The notes: a model not told the origin generated them from the sequence alone. Shown: positions 35,726 to 48,004, counted from the first letter of the stretch. The stretch is 64,000 nt of DNA from Clarireedia homoeocarpa (GCA_001465935.1 LNKV01000001.1:930001-994000), one strand, 5' to 3'. Made by a program: numbers and translations.

Positions 35726-36621
35726 ACAAATGATACGATTTTTGCGCTGCATGTAAAATACCAATGACCAAGCTACGTATGTAGGCCCGGAAACGGTGTT
35801 TTTATATGAGTTTTGAAGAGGTCCGAGAGAACAAAAGGCCTACAGTTGTGCCGAGCCGAACACTTCGAACCACAATCGACTATCCAAGTAGTACTACAAT
35901 ACTCGGCACGCTTTTGGATTTCGCTTGCTGCAGATCATTGTGCCTTAGCATGGGAAAAGAAAAGGAGTTAGTCTTCTATCGCACTGTTTCCACTTGAATC
36001 TGAGAACCGGATGATTTAGTAGATAGGCTGTTGTTTGGAGACTTGATCGAGTGCTTTGAAGCGTTTAGGACATTGCATGTTACTTGACTAAACGCTTTGT
36101 ATAGTCTTTCAGTATTCACATTTCCATTAATCACAAACCAACAAAGCCTGTGGGTGTCAAGACTTTTTATGATCATTTCCGTCTTTTTTTTGCGGCGCTG
36201 TGGGTGTATCTAGTATGGATACATGACACCAACTTTTCCCATTGTACACCAACCCAATCTGCGCGACATGAAATGATTGACCGTAACCGATTTGTCCATC
36301 CTGAAAATAACTCAACCTACCTCCTTCTTCGTCCAAGTTGAGTGCCAGCTCTTGGCTGCTTAAACGAGGAATGAAATAACACCACAAGAATACCAGTGCC
36401 CGACTACAAAGCTCGTATACAAAAGGCAGGGACGTAATCAACGCAAGCTGATGACTTGCGCTTACTAGTCATTCCTCGTTGAAGAGCAATAATTGCAATG
36501 CTCTATCCCCAGCACGACAGAGTTTAACAAGATTACCCAGACGTAATCTTACATAACAACCGGAAACATCTATCGATTTTCTCCCGAAACTACGCATACT
36601 GGAACGCTGCTAACATCACAT
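35726..36621. other. Intergenic, no gene seen
   Basis: Spacer between the 3' end of the aspartyl-tRNA synthetase gene and the 3' end of the Ser-rich small gene. No recognisable coding or RNA feature. Confidence 0.5.
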
Positions 36622-37008
36622 TCATGTAGCCCATTCAACAAACTTGATATCCCTTTCTAACCCACTCCAATGCGCATCCTGGGCCTGTTGCTGATATACA
36701 TCATACTCCTCAACAGCTAGTGATCTGTAGTCGCGAGGTTCATTCTCGTATCGTTTGATTGCTTCTGTGTGATGTGATTTTGTTCGTGAGGATGAAGATG
36801 AGGATGAGGATGAGCTGTGGGAGGAAGAAGAGAAGTGCGATGATCGTGAGCCGTGAGTAGCCTTTTGGGAGGTTGATGATGAGGTGGAGTGGGATTTGGT
36901 GGAGAGGTAGGGAGTGGTGAGGTAGTGTTTGCTGGAGGACTTGGAGGAGGATACAAAGGAGGATGAAGAGGTAGCGGAGGATCCGCGGGTAGAGATCGAT
37001 GCAGGCAT
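36622..37008 (-). CDS. Small Ser-rich protein, unknown function
   Basis: A 128-codon frame. Residues 1-80 are dominated by Ser, Thr, Lys and His, including a run of about ten Ser, encoded by minus-strand TCN/AGC-rich trinucleotide tracts. Residues 85-128 are quite different: ordered, charged and aromatic (AIKRYENEPRDYRSLAVEEY, then DAHWSGLERDIKFVEW). That tail looks like a real conserved segment rather than random translation, which is why I call the gene. I do not recognise a family. There is no signal peptide. The start at 37008 is the first Met of the frame. Two other minus-strand frames overlap it and are taken as shadows. Confidence 0.5.
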   Translation of the reverse strand: MPASISTRGSSATSSSSFVSSSKSSSKHYLTTPYLSTKSHSTSSSTSQKATHGSRSSHFSSSSHSSSSSSSSSSRTKSHHTEAIKRYENEPRDYRSLAVEEYDVYQQQAQDAHWSGLERDIKFVEWAT

Positions 37009-38623
37009 TGTTGTAGGGAAGACTCGTATGAAACGCAGCTGAAGAGAGTTGGTACTCGTCGGTCAAGTAGATGTTGAGAGGTGTGCAAAAGAATGCGTTA
37101 TTGTTCAGTGCTTTCTGATATTCAGAATGATGTGAAGGTGGACGATGAAGTGGGCTTAGCAGAGTAGATGTAGGACCGCAGTTTCCAGCGTTCAGCAAGT
37201 AAGTTTCATCAGTAAGGGCTTCAATGAGAACTCCTTATGATGGTAACTAATCCTAGAACAACGGCTCAAATCGACGTGAACAGATCAGAGTGAAGTAGAA
37301 GATGATATACTCGACTAGATGGAGGAAGTAGAGCACTTTAAAAGTTGTTTCTCTGTCAATCAGCTTACATTCGATCACGCAAAGGGAGGTGGCCCTTTAT
37401 ATTCATATTCCAGGACCGTGGCATCAAAATTTCAGGGCTCCAAAAAGGGCGATTGCCCTCTTAGACTCGTCGCCCTACTGACAATCCGAACTCCGCGAAA
37501 AGGGCGGTCAAAGTTAAATTTGATTTCCCACGACTTGCAAGATATCAGATATCGTGAACGCTCGGTAGCAATCCTATAGGGCAGTCATTGAAGACAGAGT
37601 TTGTTTGTGAGCGACACAGTATAATATTACTTCCTTCCTCACTCGTGCATATATCGTGGTCTCGAATGACACCGTACCAATTTCATGCAATACCAGGACA
37701 CACTTCTCCAGGTTCTGATGGGCTCGACCGGTCTCGTAGCACATTCATATGCCGTATTCAGCGAAGGATCGACAGTATTCAAGTTGTGAAAAGGCAGGGG
37801 CCATATCGTCATGGCTCAAAGCCACAGCACCTTTCACCTTGTAATACATACCGGTACCATGAAACAATACCCGCGGGTTACATAGATTGGCAGCTTCTGA
37901 CACGGATTTGTGAAACGTTAGGTCTTACGGGTAAAGAAAGTCTTCGGGGAACGAAGGATTTCGGTCCGGAGAGACGCAGACAGACTTCCATCGCCTTAAT
38001 CTCATGCTCGTAGGGCGTCCAGTAAGCCACTTGTTAGAGTATAAGGAGGCTACTGTACGAAGTGGAGTCATAACCGCCCTCCGTCCCCTATCCGAACAAT
38101 ATGTTGTGCCCCCCCACACACCCCAATGGTGGTTCAATTGGAGCGCGGGGAAGCTCCAGTGCATTTCTTCTACTGTAGTACCACTCAATGACAATTTGGT
38201 GTAACATAGAAAGGAAAACGCGCCTTCAGTGCCCGACACAAAAGAAACGGTTATCAACAGGGCAAACCGAGATACCTCGTAACTCCATGCTGTTCAATGC
38301 ATGGAGTCTGTCTCTGTGCAGGTGGAGCATTGAATACTGGGCACTTGTAAAACGAAGTAGCAATGTTAGACAAGAATGATGAAATTGCGAGCGTAAGATT
38401 CAAAGTCATCTGCACAAAAACATGACTAGTGAAGAAGGATAGTAGACAAGTAGTTCTTGGCAACGACGCCCTTTTTTTGCCCTCGCTTCCCACTTGGCGT
38501 ACTGTGCTCTCCGTAGTGCGGCATGCAAGTTATACCGAACCTTTGATAATCCCTCACTTGTCATACACTTTTTGTCGCAGAATATTTTCACTCCGTCGAT
38601 ACACCTTACCAAACAGCCTAAAA
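37009..38623. other. Intergenic, no gene seen
   Basis: 1.6 kb before the O-methyltransferase pseudogene. The longest frame (37588-38013, 141 codons, plus strand) has no motif and is judged accidental. Sequence around 38540-38620 may be the old promoter of the pseudogene. Confidence 0.5.
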
Positions 38624-39917
38624 ATGGAGAAAATCGTTGAAAACTGCATGCACTGGCAGCTACCGCTGATGGCAAAGCCCACAGAAAGCTCTTTGACACT
38701 ATCCGTCAGTTATTATATTCAGTTGAAGGTCCAGAAGATACAGCACATCGACTGGCATTCGCGGTATGACTGCCCGATTGCACTTTCTTCTCGAACCGAA
38801 ACTAACATCTTAATTTATATATATAGCATCAACAATTGGATGTAGCGAGAGTTGCTCAGAATTCAAAATTGATAGAAGTTTTGGTGAAGAATGAACGCCT
38901 GCCCATGACTGCTGAGCAAGTGGCGGAGGCAACCGGTATATCAATACTTGTAACAGGTTGGTTTATTACTAAAAGATATAAAATCCAGCTAATATTTACG
39001 TAGAACGGCTTCTGAGGTTCATAGGAGTGAACCGAATGGCAAATATGCGGCATTAAAGAACACAGAAGCACTCCATGTACCAGGTATACGAGCCGGTGTG
39101 GGATTTGGGTATGTTGTTATACGGCCCTTCCTACAGATTCTGACCCGCACTGAAATCTTCCAAGCATGAACGTTGTTTCTCCTGGTGCTCAAGCACTACC
39201 TAAATTTCTTCAGCGAGCAGGATACAGAAACCCAGACAACATACATGACTGCCCCTGGTACCCTGAATACAACAAGGATTTGAACGTAATGGAGTACTTG
39301 TTCTCAGATAAAACTGTCCACGAGGAGTTCAATGGCTGAATGCAACATCAACGACTAAGTTTCTGTACCTGAATGGATGTCTATCCTCTGGATACCTCTT
39401 CCCCAACTGAACGAGACTTCTTCGTTGACGTCGGTTGCGGAGTTGGCCATATGTGTATTGCATTGAACGAAAGATACCCAAATCTTCCAGGTCGTGTAAT
39501 TCTGCAAGATCTCCCTAGAACAATCAACAGCTTACCACCCGGTCAACCTTTTGCGCCAGGCCCTCACGATTATTTTGACGAGCAACCAGTGAAGGGGCTA
39601 AGCACTATTACTTTCGAAACATAATGCAGAACCTGACGGATGAGAGCTGTCAGAAGGTACTTGCGCAGACGAAAGCTGCCATGAGTCCCGATTCGAGGAT
39701 TTTGGTGGATGATATTGTGGTGCCCACGTAAGGAGCCCACTGGCGCACTGTTGAACTCGTCATCCTCATGATGACTGTTCTAGGGGCTATTGAGCGAATC
39801 GAGGAACAGTGGCACAAGTTGTTTTCTGGCACTGGTTTGAAGATTGCCGAGATATACAGCTATGATGACGTATAATCGGATGCGGTAATGGAGATAGTGT
39901 CCGTGGATGAAACATAA
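38624..39917 (+). pseudogene. O-methyltransferase, heavily decayed
   Basis: The old gene can be traced along its length but is broken many times. The start MEKIVE (38624) is off frame by one from the following ATADGKAHRKLFDTIRQ block, so a base was gained or lost near 38640. Introns at 38764-38826 and near 38957-39002 still look normal and join HRLAFA to HQQLDVARVAQNSKL. Near 39030 the frame shifts again before EPNGKYAALKN. After IRAGVGFG the exon GMNVVSPGAQALPKFLQ is preserved up to TGA at 39337-39339 and TGA at 39370-39372, both where Trp is expected. The SAM-binding region FFVDVGCGVGHMCIAL is intact. Another one-base shift lies near 39595, then TAA at 39729-39731 (before GAHWRTVE) and TAA at 39873-39875. 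Family: plant-type/fungal small-molecule O-methyltransferases of specialised metabolism. No full-length product is possible. Confidence 0.88.
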
Positions 39918-40205
39918 CAGCAGTTGAAGTCTCTTAGATCGAAAAAATATTCCTCGGCCTCCCAAGGCTCATGAAACTTTCCAGCAAGCGATTAGGCGAT
40001 CACTGCACATTCCTTTTGAAGGCCTAGTATTCCTGTGCCACATTGAGGGTAATCGAAAATACTGCCACATTCAACGTAATGATATACCGGGATATACATA
40101 TGTGGACATTGAAGGAGATAATCGAGCGTCGTGTTTTAACGCCCAAGCTCATCTGACGACGATCTCATATTACCCTCATATCCTCATTAGCCCCTTCAAC
40201 TTTAG

Positions 40206-41127
40206 TTAATAATCGTCTGGAATATCTCTGTAAGTATACCTCAACGCCGTCGCTGTCTTGGTCAACTTTCCAGGGTGAAATACTGCTAGCACCACCATAC
40301 TTATCAACATTAAGCTCGCGTCAAATACATAAATGTAAGCATCGGTTTTCTGCATTGACCCTCCTTGGCCTTCAACGCACTCCGCAATCCTCACGAGATT
40401 CCTAATCAGAATGCATGCACTCGAAATGCAGAGTGCGTAGATGTATTTCTTCCAGTCCAGCAGATATGGATTGTGCGTGAATGCTGTTGGTGCCTCTCTC
40501 TGTTTCTCTTGCGAATTTTCCAGACCATCAGCACGAAGAAACAGAATATTATGTATCGATTGATCAATCCTATGAGAACAACAGTGCGTCCCACTCCTTG
40601 CACTAATTCCGATATTGTGATTTGCATTGCTGCACCTCCCCATTTGCGTGCAGAAACAAATAATATCAGCCACGACAAAGACAGATGTTAAGCAGCGAGG
40701 GCTAATCGGGGAGTATTGTTCTGCGTTGAGCGATAGTATGATATGCTTGAGGGTCATGTAGATAGTAGCAGCAATAAATGACGGCGCGGAAAGTATGAGG
40801 AGGATCGTGAGAATGTAGGAGTTCATATTTGTGGACCTCTGAGACTAAACCCGGCCATGGTAGCCAAAAGTCTCCACTACGAATGCAAGTAAGCTTGTGC
40901 AATCATATGTTTGTTCTGACTGTCAAAGGCGCCAGAAAGATATGATTTCAGAACTCACTGAGGCATCCAACGATGAGAGGAATGAAGAATGTCGCACGAT
41001 AAGGGAACAACATGACGATATACACGATGGTAATTATGCCGAAAAACACAAAATATGTCCATTAGAGTTTCGAAAAGTAAGCAAATGCGTCTATGGAATA
41101 TTTGGGATCGCATGGGCAGGATCAAGA
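40206..41127 (-). pseudogene. RTA1-family lipid-translocating protein, decayed
   Basis: Read on the minus strand. The first segment contains TYFVFFGIITIVYIVMLFPY and FFIPLIVGCL, the usual first two helices of RTA1 proteins, but it is preceded in frame by TAA at 41062-41064. After a 40-bp candidate intron the frame through FGYHGRV meets TAG at 40845-40847, just before SQRSTNMNSYILTILL. The family block APSFIAATIYMTLKHIILSL is intact. Near 40640 the homologous frame slips: the expected GGAAMQITISELVQGVGR and the following helix lie in a second frame. Near 40495 it returns to the first frame for YLLDWKKYIYALCISSACIL and YIYVFDASLMLISMVVLAVF. Because the two slips cancel, the main frame stays open across the scrambled part. 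RTA1-type proteins are seven-helix fungal membrane proteins tied to 7-aminocholesterol or sphingoid base resistance. Confidence 0.82.
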
Positions 41128-41935
41128 GCTTGAAAGAAGCATGGTGAATGCAGAAATTTGGAATTCAGAATGGAATAAGAAAGACGCGGATAAGTTTACT
41201 GTCTCCAAACAATGTTTAACTCCTCTTTTAGTGCAGACCGTTCCTTTACGGTCTTAGGTGCCTGTCCTCCTACGGTGCGTTATATACGCCATGTTTCGTA
41301 GGATACTTTTCGGCGAGAGAATGAATCGTGGGAAACACGAGTCTTACGCCGGTGACCGCATTAGCCATGTCGTGTGGTCATGACTATTCTCAGTACCGAT
41401 GTGGGACACCTGCGTACTCACGCCGTATGCACTCCGTACTCATTCCGTATTCTATAGTCCGTTGTGCCGAGAGAAAATTCTAAAAGCTTTTCGAGTTGCT
41501 CGAAGCGTTTTGTTAGAGCTCAATCTCAGGTATAAGTATGTGCTTTCTTATCTTTTCCAGTCACCGTGCCTGCACCGCCTGCATTTATCACTGCCCTCAA
41601 TACTACCTCTCTCACTCCTTGTTGTGAATCCCCAAACCATCAAGTCAAGTCCGCTCGGGTTCAAGAATCATCGAGTAGGAAGCACAAATAAGGTCACCCA
41701 ATTAAGCTAGCCCCTCTTATGGGCTCTACTCATCCGCTCCAGGTATCATACAATAAGTAAATGCTACACGTCGATGAAATGGTCAGAAGTGGCGATAGAG
41801 GCTTGCAAATCCCTCGGAATCCAAATCGAGACCTCAAACAGAGAGTGTTCGCAGGTCCTGGCGGTGCGGTAGGTGCGATGGCCTGTCCTTCTCTCAAGAG
41901 ATCCAATGACTCCAAGCACAGTACATTGAAGGCTT
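41128..41935. other. Intergenic, no gene seen
   Basis: Spacer between the RTA1 pseudogene and the 3' end of the Zn2Cys6 regulator gene. It has short direct repeats around cgtactcacgccgtatgcactccgtactcattccgtat (near 41411-41451). No supported gene. Confidence 0.5.
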
Positions 41936-43204
41936 TCATGTTTCAAGGTTTTGACCAGGCGATGTGCAGCTCTCAGGAGTCACTGCAACAAGGTTTTCCT
42001 CATCACCGGTGTCTTCCATAACAATGTCGTCTCCCTTGAATGTGGCGTCGTCTTTTTCAGTCAGAAAATTGACTTCATCGATCATCGCTTTCGGCCATTG
42101 TAATAACTCGTACCAAGTGTCATCCAGAATATCGGTTATGTGTTCGAGAAGCACTTTCGGCCAACCTTGAAAGAACCATATCTTCTGGCGCTGCCCGATG
42201 AGCACCGAATAGTGAGCAAGTACAGCAAGAGCAGCAGAATGGCCGTTGTAACATAACTCGATGTATTCATGACTGATGTGTTGCGGCCAGATATGGATGA
42301 GATAGGCAAATCGATTGGTGTTGGGAGTTGTTTGAAGAAGAGACAGATAATCAAACAACCTAATGGCTGCATCTAAGCAATGATTCTTCTCTTCGTGGGC
42401 ACAGTGCTCCGATATGGCATCTTTGAGAGCTTGCAATTGAGGATACTCAACGCTTCGAGCACGTTCCCGCTCTTCTGCAACGGCACCAGCGCTTGCTTTC
42501 CACTCTGAAGTTTTCTCTTGGGGAAATTTATCCAAAGAATGTCTAAGGCCGCGAGCAAGGTGAAATGAATCAAGCAGCTCGGTAACCGGATCAAAAGGCT
42601 TACTCAATAGTTCGGCGGGACGAAGCAGTGGTTCCTTTAAGGCGAATATTGCAGTAACGGCAGAGAATGCAAATGTATCTCCAGAATTCTCGGCGATTGG
42701 CTGCTGGAAAAGCGGACGGGCAAGCTTTATTGCTGCATCCTGGTGTGCAGTTGCTTGCATATACCACTTAGTCTTGGATTGATCTTCCGAGAATAGCTGA
42801 AGAGCAGAAAGAGCCAGTACAGTATGCATAATATAGTGACATGAAAACCCGCTCTCCACGAGCTCATCAGTCCACACGCGTTCCAAATCACCATCAGGTT
42901 TGCTCCAGTAGGCCGTCTTCTTGTGAAAATGGTGAAGCAGCTCTAGATCTGTAATGTTGAGTTGAGCACCCTGCGGCATTGAGGTTTGTTCTGTAGGATA
43001 GGAACAAAATAAATTGAGCCGTTGGCAGTTTCCACATTGAGGGTGGACTTCGTCACACTGATCATTTAGTTAGCTATATTGATTGGTGAAGTGTACAGAC
43101 GGATTGATTCAATGAACCTTGTAGTGTCGCTTTTTGCACTGAACACAGCCATTGCGAGATTTATTATGCTTCTTTCGCTGTCTGTCTGATGCATTCGAGC
43201 CCAT
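41936..43204 (-). CDS. Zn2Cys6 transcription factor (Upc2-like fungal regulator)
   Basis: Two exons on the minus strand (43204-43118 and 43057-41936; 60-bp intron) give 402 residues. The Zn2Cys6 cluster spans the intron: Cys20, Cys23 and Cys30 from NGCVQCKKRHYKCDE, then Cys37, Cys40 and Cys47 from HPQCGNCQRLNLFC, giving spacing C-X2-C-X6-C-X6-C-X2-C-X6-C. The regulatory region starts at LNITDLELLHHFHKKTAYW and continues CHYIMHTVLALSALQLF, a pattern of fungal-specific domains in sterol uptake control protein (Upc2)-like regulators. The donor is GTTCAT, weak, but the cluster spacing fixes it. The gene looks intact while its neighbours (RTA1, O-methyltransferase, P450) are broken. It is divergent from the OPT transporter and could regulate it; that link is inferred from position only. 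Confidence 0.88.
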
Positions 43205-43543
43205 ATCGCATATGTGTAGATCTGACGAAGTCACTGGGTTGAGTCGGGGAGGACCTTGCTTTTGAGGATTGTGGTATTTACGTCGTCGTGGACTCTTTTT
43301 TACTCAGGGGTTCTAAACATAACGTATCGATGTGGATTACAAAGTAGCTTCGGCAATTTCCTGCCGCTTGCTAAGTTTGAAACACGACAACCAGGCGTAG
43401 AGATACATATCGCATCCATCCTCGGTAGGTATTGCCGAAAGACGGAACTTTTGCAGATGCGATATGAGCTCGAGCAATACCAAGCTACAATGGAGGAATC
43501 GATGGAGGCATCGATGTTTTTCGCTAGTTCTAGCAGATCAAGG

Positions 43544-43573
43544 ACGCACGTGGACGCACGTGGACGCACGTGG
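43544..43573. repeat. Three 10-bp units each with a CACGTG E-box
   Basis: The unit acgcacgtgg is repeated three times without change, putting CACGTG palindromes at 43547, 43557 and 43567. CACGTG is the core site of bHLH factors such as Pho4, Cbf1 and other fungal family members. The 10-bp spacing puts all three on nearly the same face of the helix. Confidence 0.9.
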
Positions 43574-43860
43574 ACGCCCACCAATGGGGAGGGGGGGCAT
43601 GGTCCGTGCCTATGGAAAAAGGGCAGACGGGTATTATGTAAAAAGATGTAAAAAGTAGGAAATTTAAGCCACGTGAACACCGCATCCAAAGCACGTCAAC
43701 ACTTATTACATTTTCATTATTGCCGAGGCTGGCCTTTACCAAACTTCCAGTGCGTGGGTGGCAAACGGGAGAGATGTCGACTTCAAAGGTCAAGGTGGTT
43801 GAGCTCTACGAAGTAGAGTATCCCCCCTCTTTGGAAATAAGAGGAGCAAAAGAGTAGCAT

Positions 43861-43888
43861 GATACGAGCGTCTTGATACGAGCGTCTT
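43861..43888. repeat. 14-bp tandem duplication
   Basis: gatacgagcgtctt occurs twice head to tail in the promoter side of the OPT gene. It may be a duplicated binding site or a simple slippage event. Confidence 0.9.
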
Positions 43889-44383
43889 CCCTTTCCAGCT
43901 GCAGACAGACCCATGGGGCGGGCCATGAAGTTCGATTTTCAGCGTACTGCACTGTACGTTGATTATCAATTGGCCCCGCGCATGTCTCGTCCTAGGCTAG
44001 TGACGTTGGCGCGCTGGATGGGCAATCGAAGCGAGCCTACCAATACAGATCTCTCTACCATCTCCTTGGATTGATTCATTCAAGTTGATGAGAGCTTGCC
44101 GGTAATTTGACCACCAACAGCTCGGGTAGACAGGGTTGAGTTAGGCGATGTGCAGTTTCGGGAATCATTACCATGGATCCACCTTTTCTTGAGAGTACAT
44201 TCGTCGTGCAATATAAATCGCTGGCACGTAAAAGTATGGCGCAATACCAAGTAGAAATCTTGTCAACGATCCTTGGTGGCGGGACGATGGATTCAGAGGT
44301 ATATAGTAAATGCGCTACCTTGGCAATCCGTTCTGGTCATGTAGGTCGTGTGGCATTGTCTTGGAAGCACTTTCTAACATCAA

Positions 44384-47055
44384 ATGGCTCTTTCATCTTT
44401 GCGCAGCCGTCTATTCGGTCGCCAGCATGATGAACATGCTAACTCCGCAGCCGAAAATCTCGAAGGACCATCGATCGCCTCAAGTGTGTCTGGTGCCGAT
44501 GAAATCTCAAAGTCGGCAGAGAAAGTCACGACTGCCCCCGAAGTCAAAGTTGCAGCTCCGGTACAAGAGATATCACCTCTAGACCTTGAAAAGTCATCGC
44601 CGCCAGAGGGACCAAACGAACTCGACAATGATCCTACACTGAGAGACATACCGCCACAGGTTCGACGAATCGTTAGTTTCGAGGATGACCCTAACGAACC
44701 GACATTAACCTTCCGCTACTTCATCTTGACCATCCTCTTTGTTACCCCAGGTGCATTCTTGTCACAGATGAGTCATTATCGTACAACCTATGCTCCATAC
44801 TCGGTCTTCTTCGTCCAAATCGCTTCAAATTATGTTGGAATTTGGCTGGCCAAGGTTCTACCTGCTAAGGAGATACGCCTACCATTCACGAATTGGGGTT
44901 TCAACATGAATCCAGGCCCATGGGGAACCAAAGAGCACGTGTTAGTCACCATTTCTGCAGCATCTGGTGCCACGTACAATCTGGCCTACGCTCCAATCTC
45001 CATTGCTGAATTGTACTTTGGTATTACTATTCACCCCGCAGTAGCTATTTTTTTCATGTGGTCCGTGGTTTATATTGGATACTCTTTCGCCGCCATAGCA
45101 CGCCAATTCCTTCTTTATGATCCAGTGTATCCATGGTATCAAGCGTAAGTTTTGAATATGGTCCCTGCTCATAGAATGTGTCACTGATCTGAAGCCCCTA
45201 AATTCAGACTCTGTCAAACTGCACTCTTCGAGACCCAGAAGCGGCAGAGAAAATACCCATCCAGTGTCTCTAGGAAGCAAATGAAGGTGTTTTTTGGTGT
45301 TTTATTCGGTGTCACTCTATGGCAATTCCTGCCCGAATTCGTCTTCCCCATGTTGGGATCCTTGGCATTCCTTTGCTGGGTCGCACCCCACAACAAGGTG
45401 GCCAACTTTATGGGATCTGGCTTCGGTGGAATGGCTTTCTTGAATTTGACTCTCGACTGGTCGAGCATGAGCAATTTGAGCAACAGCAACAGTCTATTCG
45501 TCACTCCTTGGTGGACTCAAGTTATCATTTTCCTTGCATTCGTATTCAATTGCTGGATTCTGATACCAGCAGCAAAGTGGGGAAATATGGCTCAGTGGAA
45601 ACCAGAACTGATGTCTAATCGGCTGTTCATGGGTAATTATTGTACTTTTCCAGAGAGGTTGTGACCATTGACTAATCCTTGTACAGAGAATGGTACTCGA
45701 TATCCAATTACAGAACTTATTACTCCTCAGAATACGCTCAACGAAACGCGTTATGAAGAATACGGTCCCATCTATGTCGGTGCTCAGCAGCTTTGGAACA
45801 TGTTCTTCGACTATGCCTCTTACGCGTCAGGAATCAGCTGGATTTGCTTCTTCGGATTCCGTCAAATTAAGGACACCCTTTCGAAACTCAATGCTAGACG
45901 CAAGAACACCAAAAAGGGAGAAACAATCAACCATCAATACAATGATCGACTTAACATTATTCAGCGTTCATACAAAGAAGTTCCTTGGTGGTGGTCTGCC
46001 ATTCTATTCCTTATCACTTTCGTGGTGTCCATGGTTCTTCTGACTAAAGGTGATCTTTTTATTCCAGTTTGGACATATTTTGTGGCAATAGCTACTGGAG
46101 CCCTTGTAGTAGTGCCGTTAGGCTGGTTATACGCTCTTTCCAACTTTCAACTGCCGATCGGGACTACAAATGAGCTCCTCTATGGTCTAATGGTGAATGC
46201 AGTTGGTGGACATAAGAATCCAACAGGGGCATCAATATACTCATCAATAGCTGGCGATGCATGGTATCGTGCTCAGCTTATGCTTCAAGATCAAAAGGTA
46301 AGGCGTCTCCCGTGGTTTATCACGATTCCTTGATAGTGGTTATCACGTGCTAATTTGTATGATGTGACGCAAATAGATAGGCCATTATTGCCATGTTCCG
46401 CCTCGCGCTGTCTTCTTTTCGCAGGTTTTTGGATGTTTTATTGGTATTCCAGTCAACTATGGCGTCATTCGATGGGTTCTTAACACGAAATCCGAGTACC
46501 TGAGTGGTGCAGTGGACGACCCAACGCATCAATGGACTGGCCAGTCTCTAGCAACCACTTTGACGACCAGCACACAATATGTTCTTATTGTAAGTCAAAA
46601 CCTCATCCTTGATTATGAAAATCTTTGCTAATCCTTAATAGGGTCCGAGACGCCTGTTCACGCTCCCCCTATTCAAAGTTCTCCCCTATGGATTCCTCGT
46701 CGGAGCCCTCTTACCTCCTATAATCTTTCTCCTTCATCGCCGCTTCCCTCGCGCCAAGTTCCATCTTTTTAACACCACCATCTTTTTCAGTGGTCTTTCC
46801 AATTTCTACGGAAATATCAGCACGGGCTACTTCTCTAGTATAATTGGTGGCTTCGTCGTCTCATTCTGGGCCTACAGGTACAGATATGCGCTCTGGGCGA
46901 GGTACAACTACATCCTTGCAGCCGCATTCGATGCAGGATTCAACCTCAATATGTTGTTGATTTTCTTGTTCTTCGGCGCTGGGAAGATCGTCACAATGCC
47001 GCATTGGTGGGGTAATAATGCCGATAGTGTTGATAGGTGTTTTGCGTTGGAATAA
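44384..47055 (+). CDS. OPT-family oligopeptide transporter
   Basis: Five exons (44384-45144, 45208-45632, 45687-46297, 46377-46589, 46642-47055) give 807 residues. The N-terminal 110 residues are polar and probably cytosolic. The transporter begins at PTLTFRYFILTILFVTPGAF. Family markers follow: WGFNMNPGPWGTKEHVLVTI, LYFGITIHPAVAIFFMWS, then FGCFIGIPVNYGVIRWVL after IGHYCHVPPRAVFFSQ, and the ending FNLNMLLIFLFFGAGK. About 14-16 hydrophobic segments are visible. OPT proteins carry tetra- and pentapeptides, glutathione or metal chelates across the plasma membrane with protons. Which one applies here cannot be read from sequence. All splice sites keep frame and no stop or shift is seen, unlike neighbouring genes. 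Confidence 0.93.
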
Positions 47056-48004
47056 TCTTGAAGGTATTCCAGAAGGGTAATGAAAAGCAGGAAAATGTGT
47101 TTGAGAAACGAATGATTGGAATAATGAATATACCCTACAAGTAGCACAATGCTACGTCTTAATTTTCATGGGTTGGAGGCGAGACTTATACGCATTACAT
47201 CAATGTGTTACCCAAAGTCGGACATTCTCCATCCGCGTCCTGGGGTATTTCAAATAACATTCCCTAGATACAATGTCTGAAATTGGATGTACATATCTTA
47301 CTGTTGATATCTCGTGATCACGAACTTTCAATGGGTAGTCAGATGATGGATATACATATTTTCCCTCCTCGAGTAGTTAGAATAGCCTCCAGGTGTTTGA
47401 CTGTCAGTTGGTCCTTTTCGTCATTTGCTCCGATGCCCATTTCAAATTTGCGACGGTAATTTGAGGCTTGGATATTGATTTACAGAGTATCTCGCAAGTT
47501 ATGTCTCCGATACTCCAGTAGGCGCAAGCCCCCGCGAGTCAAGTGGTGGTATGGGAGACCAGAATCTTTTGTACCATTCTTATTTATGATTGAACAGCCA
47601 AGATTATGGCCCTTCAAGCCCAAGAGTCATGCCTAAGTTTTCGTACACTTAGCATAGATAGGCTTGAAACCTTGTTGTCGCCATATCTGGGTGATAGGCT
47701 TAAATACTCTTGAGTCGTACATCGCTCTGCAATGTGACGACAAATCCACGTAGCAATTATATCTACCGACCTATATACAAGATCTACACCTCTCATGTCA
47801 CGTACTTCGTATCTGCTTATGTTTATTATTTGAATTTGTATATGTTGTACTTATTGCTAGTTCACCTGAGGCTGGGTGATTGTTCAAAAGAGCCACATAG
47901 TTGTCGTTGGATTCTGGTAGCCGCTTCTACAGATAACTGTTACAGTACTGTTTCAGGGACATTGTTGTGGAACCTTGACATAATTTCGTAGGATAAAGAG
48001 GACA
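47056..48004. other. Intergenic, no gene seen
   Basis: Spacer between the OPT gene and the P450 pseudogene. AT-rich around 47800-47860. No gene recognised. Confidence 0.5.

Larger units (their letters stand above)
43205..44383. promoter_or_regulatory. Divergent promoter region with clustered CACGTG sites
   Basis: 1.18 kb between the regulator gene (minus) and the OPT gene (plus). It holds the phased CACGTG repeat (43544-43573), a further CACGTG at 43670-43675, and a 14-bp tandem duplication gatacgagcgtctt at 43861-43888. No supported gene in it. Confidence 0.65.

Noticed and set aside
37588..38013. 141-codon plus-strand frame
   Set aside because: No motif or low-complexity signal of a real protein; likely chance.
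39373..39624. 83-codon frame with an intact SAM-binding motif as a separate small methyltransferase
   Set aside because: It is one surviving segment of the decayed O-methyltransferase; flanking segments continue in shifted frames.
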